Shown here piece after piece: positions 6,288 to 10,183 of a stretch of DNA of 10,183 nt (within the stretch, counting starts at the first letter, position 1; each line of letters begins with the position of its first letter). The notes beneath the pieces were generated by a model. That model searched no databases. It was not told the origin of the DNA and worked only from the letters and a program-made list of their open reading frames with translations. Where the stretch lies: NCBI GenBank assembly GCA_022615465.1, contig JAKEGR010000177.1, forward strand, positions 1 to 10,183, written 5' to 3'. The translations under genes and the position numbers were made by a program. The DNA is from Planctomycetota bacterium. Its GTDB lineage: Bacteria; Planctomycetota; Planctomycetia; Pirellulales; Lacipirellulaceae.

Positions 6288-6863
6288 TCAACTCTCCCAT
6301 TCTAACCCGGTTGGGACGATCTGCCAATCGGCCGCCGCGGCGACGGCCCGTGTGTCGCTGAACAGTTCATCCAGCGGTCGGGCCACGCGGCGGAACAGGG
6401 CGACGGGCATGGCGACCGTGTCCCAACTGTCGGACAGCGGCCGGGCGTAGGGGACGTAATCGGCCAGTCGCACGCCGAGCAAGCCGTACTGCCGGCCGCG
6501 GAATTCGAACAATTGTTCCAGCGGCAACGGCGAACGGTCGGCAACGACGTGATAAGCGAACACCAACAGCGAGCAGAAGCCAGGGCCAAAATGCTGCTGC
6601 CAGGCGGCCAGACTGCTCAAGTCGTCGCGCGTCGACCAGTTCCTCCAGTATTGATGATGCTCGTCGCCCGAGGGGAACCGGCGGCCTTTCACATCGACCA
6701 GCCACGATAACCGGCCCGGCGGGGAGACGATGAAGTCGAGACTCTTGATCGAGCCGTTGGCAACGAGGCTGCGGCGGGTCTCATCAACCGCCACGTACGG
6801 CAGACGCCGCCGGCGCAAGTACGCCTCGAATGCGGCCTCGTAGTGGTTGTCGCGGTTGGCCAT
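6288..6863 (-). CDS. HYExAFE family protein, possible PD-(D/E)XK nuclease-like fold
   Basis: The 191-aa soluble protein carries the sequence that names the HYExAFE family, HYEAAFE at residues 7-13. This family is seen mostly in planctomycetes and has no established function. I see a possible nuclease-type layout: Glu9 or Glu13 on the first helix, an acidic strand SLDFIVS (41-47, Asp43), then WLVDVKGRRF (54-63) with Asp57 and Lys59. An E...D...DxK series is typical of PD-(D/E)XK restriction and repair nucleases. The C-terminal half (about 95-188) is hydrophobic-aromatic and unrecognised; it includes YGLLGVRLADYVPYARPLSD (126-145). No signal peptide or membrane span is seen. The gene starts 57 bp after hisS on the same strand and probably shares its transcript. 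The nuclease reading is inference. Confidence 0.85.
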   Translation of the reverse strand: MANRDNHYEAAFEAYLRRRRLPYVAVDETRRSLVANGSIKSLDFIVSPPGRLSWLVDVKGRRFPSGDEHHQYWRNWSTRDDLSSLAAWQQHFGPGFCSLLVFAYHVVADRSPLPLEQLFEFRGRQYGLLGVRLADYVPYARPLSDSWDTVAMPVALFRRVARPLDELFSDTRAVAAAADWQIVPTGLEWES

Positions 6864-6920
6864 GGGAAGAGCTTTCAGCTTGCAGCCAAGGTGCCGATGG
6901 CTCTTTGTACACTATTCGGT

Positions 6921-8261
6921 TCACTTCGCCAAGATGCGTCCGATTTCGGCGATCACGGCGGTGGCGTTGTCGGCGAGTGAAGTTGTGAAGCTTTCACCAT
7001 TGGCAAGATCCTTCACCTGGCATTCGCCGGCGGCCAGTTCACGCTCGCCGGCAATGACCGCGACGCGAAAGCCGCGGCGGTCAGCGTACTGCAATTGCTT
7101 GCCGAGCCTGGCTGCCTCGGGATAGACCTCGACGGCGAGACCGGCGGATCGTAGCTCCGCGGCCAGACGGAAGTAGTCGCCGAGGCGCGCCGCGTCGAAA
7201 TAGGGAATGAATACCTGGGCGGGCGTGTGCGTTTTTTCGATCATGCCAAGCTCTTCCATCGCGGCCAAGAGCCGGTCGAGACCGAGCGACGCACCGATGC
7301 CGGGAAGCTGCTGGTTCGTGTAAAGCTCGGCGAGATTGTCGTAGCGACCGCCGCTGCAGACGCTGCCGATTTGCGGCAGGTCGTCGAGCATCGTTTCGAG
7401 CACCGTGCCGGTGTAGTAGTCGAGACCCCGGGCGATGGACGCGTCGAGGTGAATTCGTTCGGGGGGAAGACCGGCGGCCGCGACGGCAGAAAGCAACTCG
7501 GCGAGGTGTTCGGCGCCTTCCTGACCACGCTGGCTGCCGGCAACGAGGGGACGGAGCTGCGTCAGAATGTGGTCATTGGTGCCGGTAATTTGAACAAGAC
7601 CCACCACGCGGGCGGCCTGATCGGCACTGGCACCGGCGGTTTGCTCGATCTCCGCGGCGACACGATCGGGTCCGATTTTTGCGAGCTTGTCCAGCGCGCG
7701 GAGGATGTCGGTGGCGCGGTCGTCGAGACCGAGCGATTCGAGGAGGCCGGTGAGCACGAGCCGGTTGTTGACGTGGATCGTGAACCGTTCGAAGCCGATG
7801 GCGCGCAACAGGTCGTGGGCGACGAGGACGATTTCGGCGTCGGCGGCGACACTTCGCGTGCCGATCGTGTCGAAGTCGCACTGCATGAACTCGCGGTAGC
7901 GGCCTCGCTGGGTGTTCTCGCCGCGCCAGACAACGGCAATGTGATACCGCTTGAAAGGCGTGCCCAACTCGCCGATATGCTGTGCGGCGAAGCGGGCGAG
8001 CGGTACCGTGAGATCGAATCGCAGGCCGACGTCGCGCCCGCCGTGGTCCTGGAAGCGATAAAGCTGCTTGTCGGTTTCCGCGCCGCCCTTGCCGAGGAGG
8101 ATTTCCAGATACTCGAGCGCGGGGGTATCAATCGGGCTGAAACCGTAGGAGCGGAACGTGTGGCGAGCGATATCGGTGATTTGCTCGCGCGGCAGCATCA
8201 ACTCCGGCAGAAAATCGCGGAAGCCTTTTAGGGTGCGTGGTTGGATGCGGGCTGGGGACAC
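6921..8261 (-). CDS. hisS: Histidyl-tRNA synthetase
   Basis: The 446-aa cytoplasmic class II aminoacyl-tRNA synthetase charges tRNA-His with histidine. Landmarks are LKGFRDFLP (11-19), the motif 2 region FKRYHIAVVWRGENTQRGRY (103-122) with Arg113 and Glu115, the histidine-specific RGLDYYTGTVLE (278-289), SGGRYDNL (303-310), and motif 3 GIGASLGLDRLLAAM (321-335). An anticodon-binding domain (about 345-446) completes the protein. The length is normal for the family. The only start that keeps the N-terminal motif is a GTG at 8261; no strong ribosome binding site precedes it, so translation may depend on the ykgJ-like gene 57 bp upstream. HYExAFE follows 57 bp downstream. The motif 2 wording (WRGENTQRGRY) differs from the common bacterial RYERPQ-type, marking a distinct HisRS subgroup. 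Confidence 0.97.
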   Translation of the reverse strand: MSPARIQPRTLKGFRDFLPELMLPREQITDIARHTFRSYGFSPIDTPALEYLEILLGKGGAETDKQLYRFQDHGGRDVGLRFDLTVPLARFAAQHIGELGTPFKRYHIAVVWRGENTQRGRYREFMQCDFDTIGTRSVAADAEIVLVAHDLLRAIGFERFTIHVNNRLVLTGLLESLGLDDRATDILRALDKLAKIGPDRVAAEIEQTAGASADQAARVVGLVQITGTNDHILTQLRPLVAGSQRGQEGAEHLAELLSAVAAAGLPPERIHLDASIARGLDYYTGTVLETMLDDLPQIGSVCSGGRYDNLAELYTNQQLPGIGASLGLDRLLAAMEELGMIEKTHTPAQVFIPYFDAARLGDYFRLAAELRSAGLAVEVYPEAARLGKQLQYADRRGFRVAVIAGERELAAGECQVKDLANGESFTTSLADNATAVIAEIGRILAK

Positions 8262-8281
8262 GGCGGAGCTTTCAGGGTCTA

Positions 8282-8298
8282 CTCCATGGCGGATGGAG
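8282..8298 (-). promoter_or_regulatory. 6-bp hairpin before hisS
   Basis: CTCCAT (8282-8287) and ATGGAG (8293-8298) are perfect inverted repeats with a 5-nt loop, about 20 nt upstream of the hisS GTG and just after the ykgJ-like gene. It could set RNA stability or translation between the two genes. It does not resemble a T-box leader. Confidence 0.22.
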
Positions 8299-8318
8299 AT
8301 GTGGCTTTTCCAAAAGGG

Positions 8319-8762
8319 TCAATGAATCACGGGTAGCAAGGGCGGTTTCGGGCTGCGGATGCCGCGCCCCTTTTTCTGCAGGACGGCCTCGGTGTATTCG
8401 GCGACTTGCTCGGCCGTTTCCAAGTAGAAATCGTAGGTCCAATCATCCTCGAATTCGCAGTCCTTGGTGGTGTAGTCACGACAAATTTTGGGGCGCGTTT
8501 CGTAGATGCCGCAGAGATTGTCGGGCTGGAGATGCTGGCAGACATTATGGACGAGCAAGTACCATTCACCATCTTCCTTGAAGATGGTCGCGCGTTCGTG
8601 GAGCAAGTACCAGCGGATGTATTCGAAGTCGGCAAATTCGGTTGGCGTTTCGATTGGCAAGGCGAAGTAGCGGCAGCACTTCGCGATGCAATACTCACAG
8701 AGGACGCGCCCTTCGGGCAAATGTTTGCGGCGGATTTTCGTGGTGCCAAATGCCGTGGCCAT
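8319..8762 (-). CDS. YkgJ family cysteine-cluster protein
   Basis: The 147-aa protein has the metal-binding cysteine pattern of the YkgJ/UPF0153 family: Cys22-x2-Cys25-x3-Cys29-Cys30, then Cys75, Cys84, Cys94 and Cys102. The surrounding text VCQHLQPDNLCGIYETRPKICRDY (split: VCQHLQPDNLC at 74-84, GIYETRPKICRDY at 85-97) is typical. Family members bind zinc or an iron-sulfur cluster; the molecular role is unknown. The start is the ATG at 8762, with AGGA about 9 nt upstream. A longer frame back to 8882 would overlap the divergent glycosylase gene and adds unlikely sequence. It lies 57 bp upstream of hisS on the same strand, probably first gene of that operon, and diverges from the glycosylase gene across 95 bp. 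The C-terminus is basic and proline-rich (KGRGIRSPKPPLLP). Confidence 0.9.
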   Translation of the reverse strand: MATAFGTTKIRRKHLPEGRVLCEYCIAKCCRYFALPIETPTEFADFEYIRWYLLHERATIFKEDGEWYLLVHNVCQHLQPDNLCGIYETRPKICRDYTTKDCEFEDDWTYDFYLETAEQVAEYTEAVLQKKGRGIRSPKPPLLPVIH

Positions 8763-8807
8763 GGCCGATAGTCCTGGAATCGAGCGGGTTGATAAGCGTA
8801 CCAATGC

Positions 8808-8835
8808 TGGACAACTTAACACGCCACGGGATAAT
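8808..8835 (+). promoter_or_regulatory. Candidate promoter of the DNA glycosylase gene
   Basis: TGGACA (8808-8813) and GATAAT (8830-8835) match the sigma70 boxes at 5/6 each, with a 16-bp spacer. The predicted start near 8842 would leave only about 16 nt of leader, with the ribosome binding site at its very beginning. That makes the assignment uncertain. Confidence 0.28.
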
Positions 8836-8857
8836 CGAACAGGGGAGCACACGCTGC

Positions 8858-9394
8858 ATGGCCAGACCGATCGTGACCACACCGAGGCAGATCAGGAGTT
8901 TCCCGCCCATTGCGGCGCGTAACGCCCGGGTGCTCGTTCTCGGCTCGATGCCGAGCATCGCGTCGCTGGAGAAGCGGCAGTATTACGGCCATCCGCACAA
9001 TGCCTATTGGCGAATCATGGGCGAGTTGTTCGGGGCGGGATGCGAGCTGCCTTACCCGGAGCGGCAGCGCCTGTTGCGTACACAAGGCGTGGCCGTGTGG
9101 GATGTGCTGCGGCAGTGCGAACGCGAGGGCAGCCTCGATGCCGCGATCTGCCGCAAGTCGGAAGAGGCGAACGACATTGCCGGTTTTCTGCGAAAGCATC
9201 GGCAGATTGCCACGGTCTTTTTCAATGGCACGAAGGCCGAATCGGCGTACCGGCGGCATGTGCTTCCCGAAGTCGCCCGGTTGAAGCGGGAGTTCCGCTA
9301 TGTGCGGCTGCCTTCGACGAGTCCGGCGCACGCCGGAAGATCCTTTGCGGAGAAGCTGGCGGCATGGCGAGCGGTGGCTTGCGCGCTTCAGTAG
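8858..9394 (+). CDS. DNA-deoxyinosine glycosylase (UDG superfamily, hypoxanthine-DNA glycosylase type)
   Basis: The 178-aa enzyme is expected to remove deaminated bases, mainly hypoxanthine from deoxyinosine, from DNA as the first step of base excision repair. Landmarks are VLVLGSMPS (25-33, the superfamily's first active-site loop), QYYGHPHNAYWRIMGELFG (41-59), VAVWDVLRQCEREGSLDAAI (78-97), FFNGTKAESAYRR (121-133) and LPSTSPAHA (151-159, the DNA-intercalation loop). This order and the YY.HP.NAYW segment fit the family 6 (HDG) branch better than family 4 or 5, and no iron-sulfur cysteines are present. The ATG at 8858 follows AGGGGAG (8841-8847) by 10 nt and lies the expected distance from the SFPP segment. 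In-frame ATGs farther upstream (8804, 8642) would add unrelated sequence. It converges on the NUDIX gene. Confidence 0.9.
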   Translation: MARPIVTTPRQIRSFPPIAARNARVLVLGSMPSIASLEKRQYYGHPHNAYWRIMGELFGAGCELPYPERQRLLRTQGVAVWDVLRQCEREGSLDAAICRKSEEANDIAGFLRKHRQIATVFFNGTKAESAYRRHVLPEVARLKREFRYVRLPSTSPAHAGRSFAEKLAAWRAVACALQ

Positions 9395-9402
9395 CATGCA
9401 AC

Positions 9403-9424
9403 GGAACGCCAGAGACGGCGTTCC
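9403..9424. repeat. Perfect 8-bp palindrome between convergent genes (REP-like)
   Basis: GGAACGCC (9403-9410) and GGCGTTCC (9417-9424) form a perfect 8-bp stem with loop AGAGAC, 8 bp after the glycosylase stop. The 3' arm also begins a second inverted repeat, TTCCCTA (9421-9427) with TAGGGAA (9444-9450), so the two folds exclude each other. No T run follows. The GGAACGC...GCGTTCC theme recalls interspersed palindromes in planctomycete intergenic DNA. It may also serve as a transcription end for both genes. Confidence 0.65.
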
Positions 9425-9454
9425 CTACGCCAAATCTCGCAAATAGGGAAGCTG

Positions 9455-10033
9455 TCAGCCAAGCAGTTCGAGTGCTTTACGCAGCATTCGCAGGACGCTT
9501 TCCTCCTGGGTCAGCAGTGGGATTTCCGCCGGCGTGTACCATGCGAGTTCGTGCGACTCGTCGCTGCAACGGATTTCGTTGTCGGCACTTCGTGAGACCA
9601 ACAGAAACCGCACGTCGTAATGTTCATGGGCGTCCTCGACAACGCGCCCCGCGGCATCGTACTGGGCCGGGATTTGGTGAACATCGATGTCCAACGGCAC
9701 GATCGCGCCATCGATCGGCACGAAGTCGAACTCGGCAAGGCCCGATTCCTCGCGGGCTTCGCGCAATGCGACTTCATCGACGTGCCATTGGCCGTCGGCA
9801 TGGCCGCCGAGTTGCAGCCAGCGATCGAGCTGCCGGTGATGGGTCAGCAACGCGCGGCGGCGGTCGGCCGAGAGGATCCAGGCAGCGCCCGTGATATGAC
9901 CGGGGCGGCAGGTTCGTTCGAAGCAATCGGCATGATTCGTCACCAGCGCGCAGATGCAGTCGACCATTTCCTGTTCGGCGGGAAAGGTCTGACGATAGCA
10001 GGCCAGCATGTCGAGTAGCGCGCGGCGGTGCAT
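9455..10033 (-). CDS. NUDIX hydrolase
   Basis: The 192-aa protein is a NUDIX-fold pyrophosphohydrolase that cleaves a nucleoside diphosphate linked to another group; the substrate is unknown. The Nudix box spans Gly77-Leu99. Its catalytic core REAREESGL (91-99) is intact, but Trp83 stands where the general consensus has the first Glu. The preceding segment GHITGAAWILS (45-55), TCRPG before it and LLTHHRQLDRWLQLGGHADG (62-81) mark a common bacterial subgroup in which GGHADG is typical. Later parts include DVRFLLV (140-146) and ELAWYTPAEI (162-171), normal strands of the fold. Residues 1-40 are an N-terminal helical extension. The ATG at 10033 is chosen because MHRRALLDML resembles the subgroup's N-terminus; a GTG at 10114 would add 27 dissimilar residues. 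No ribosome binding site is evident. It converges on the glycosylase gene. Confidence 0.92.
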   Translation of the reverse strand: MHRRALLDMLACYRQTFPAEQEMVDCICALVTNHADCFERTCRPGHITGAAWILSADRRRALLTHHRQLDRWLQLGGHADGQWHVDEVALREAREESGLAEFDFVPIDGAIVPLDIDVHQIPAQYDAAGRVVEDAHEHYDVRFLLVSRSADNEIRCSDESHELAWYTPAEIPLLTQEESVLRMLRKALELLG

Positions 10034-10120
10034 AAACAGTGGCCAGTGGTGTGTTGAAGAAGTCAGATCGGCTACGCCCGTTGAGATTCGCCGTGTGGTC
10101 CGAGTCCGGGGCACACGTAG

Positions 10121-10183
10121 GCGAGTTTCTCCGAAACTCGCTTCGTTCCGAAGCTTACATTCCGAGTCTCGGAGAGACTCGGC
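10121..10183. repeat. Cluster of three palindromes (BIME/REP-like), cut by window end
   Basis: Three adjacent hairpins can form. The first pairs GCGAGTTTC (10121-10129) with GAAACTCGC (10133-10141), loop TCC. The second pairs GCTTCG (10140-10145) with CGAAGC (10149-10154), loop TTC. The third pairs CCGAGTCTC (10162-10170) with GAGACTCGG (10174-10182), loop GGA. The first and third are inverted copies of each other: their loops are reverse complements and their stems differ only by paired changes. This is the layout of bacterial interspersed mosaic elements. GTAG at 10117-10120 may be its left border. It lies upstream of the NUDIX gene; what is to the right is not visible. Confidence 0.75.

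Noticed and set aside
7227..8231. Open plus-strand frame of 334 codons opposite hisS
   Set aside because: It is a mirror of hisS, whose motifs are unmistakable on the other strand. The antisense product is a low-complexity Glu/Val/Gly-rich translation with no known family.
1..10183. Defence system, phage or other novel multi-gene cassette
   Set aside because: All recognised genes are housekeeping or metabolic. The HYExAFE protein is the only nuclease candidate, and it lies beside hisS without toxin, methylase or helicase partners.

Overview
The window looks like a chromosomal segment of a GC-rich planctomycete, probably Pirellulales-like. The call rests on the gene families together: a long B12-dependent ribonucleotide reductase with a C-terminal cysteine tail, a secreted DUF1080 (3-keto-disaccharide hydrolase) protein, a HYExAFE-family protein, a YkgJ cysteine-cluster protein and palindromic intergenic repeats. 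I see no phage genes, transposase, CRISPR array, rRNA or tRNA. Most of the region is housekeeping DNA.

Layout. Positions 1-341 hold no gene I can support. A regulatory region (342-587) follows, with a sigma70-like promoter, two NrdR-box-like sites 31 bp apart and two leader hairpins. It leads into nrdJ (588-3731, +), which makes deoxyribonucleotides. A convergent gene for a secreted DUF1080 protein (3769-4575, -) comes next. A 222-bp divergent promoter region separates it from a DegT/DnrJ/EryC1 sugar aminotransferase (4798-5976, +).

The next block runs on the minus strand, in transcription order: ykgJ-like cysteine-cluster gene (8762-8319), hisS (8261-6921), HYExAFE gene (6863-6288), then a 55-aa membrane protein gene (6224-6057). 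The last is missed by a 60-aa ORF cutoff. Gaps in this block are 57, 57 and 63 bp, so the first three genes may be co-transcribed. A hairpin plus T7 tract in the 63-bp gap may end that transcript. A hypoxanthine/uracil-DNA glycosylase gene (8858-9394, +) is divergent from ykgJ. It converges on a NUDIX hydrolase gene (10033-9455, -), with a perfect 8-bp palindrome between them. The right edge (10121-10183) is a cluster of three palindromes, cut by the window end.

Functionally, nrdJ, the deoxyinosine glycosylase and possibly the NUDIX protein touch nucleotide supply or quality, but nothing shows that they are coupled. The most informative non-coding signals are the NrdR-type operators of nrdJ and the right-edge palindromes, whose two outer hairpins differ by compensatory base-pair changes. 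I did not find a clear new multi-gene system. The least understood proteins are the HYExAFE protein, whose residues suggest a PD-(D/E)XK nuclease-like core, and the 55-aa membrane protein.
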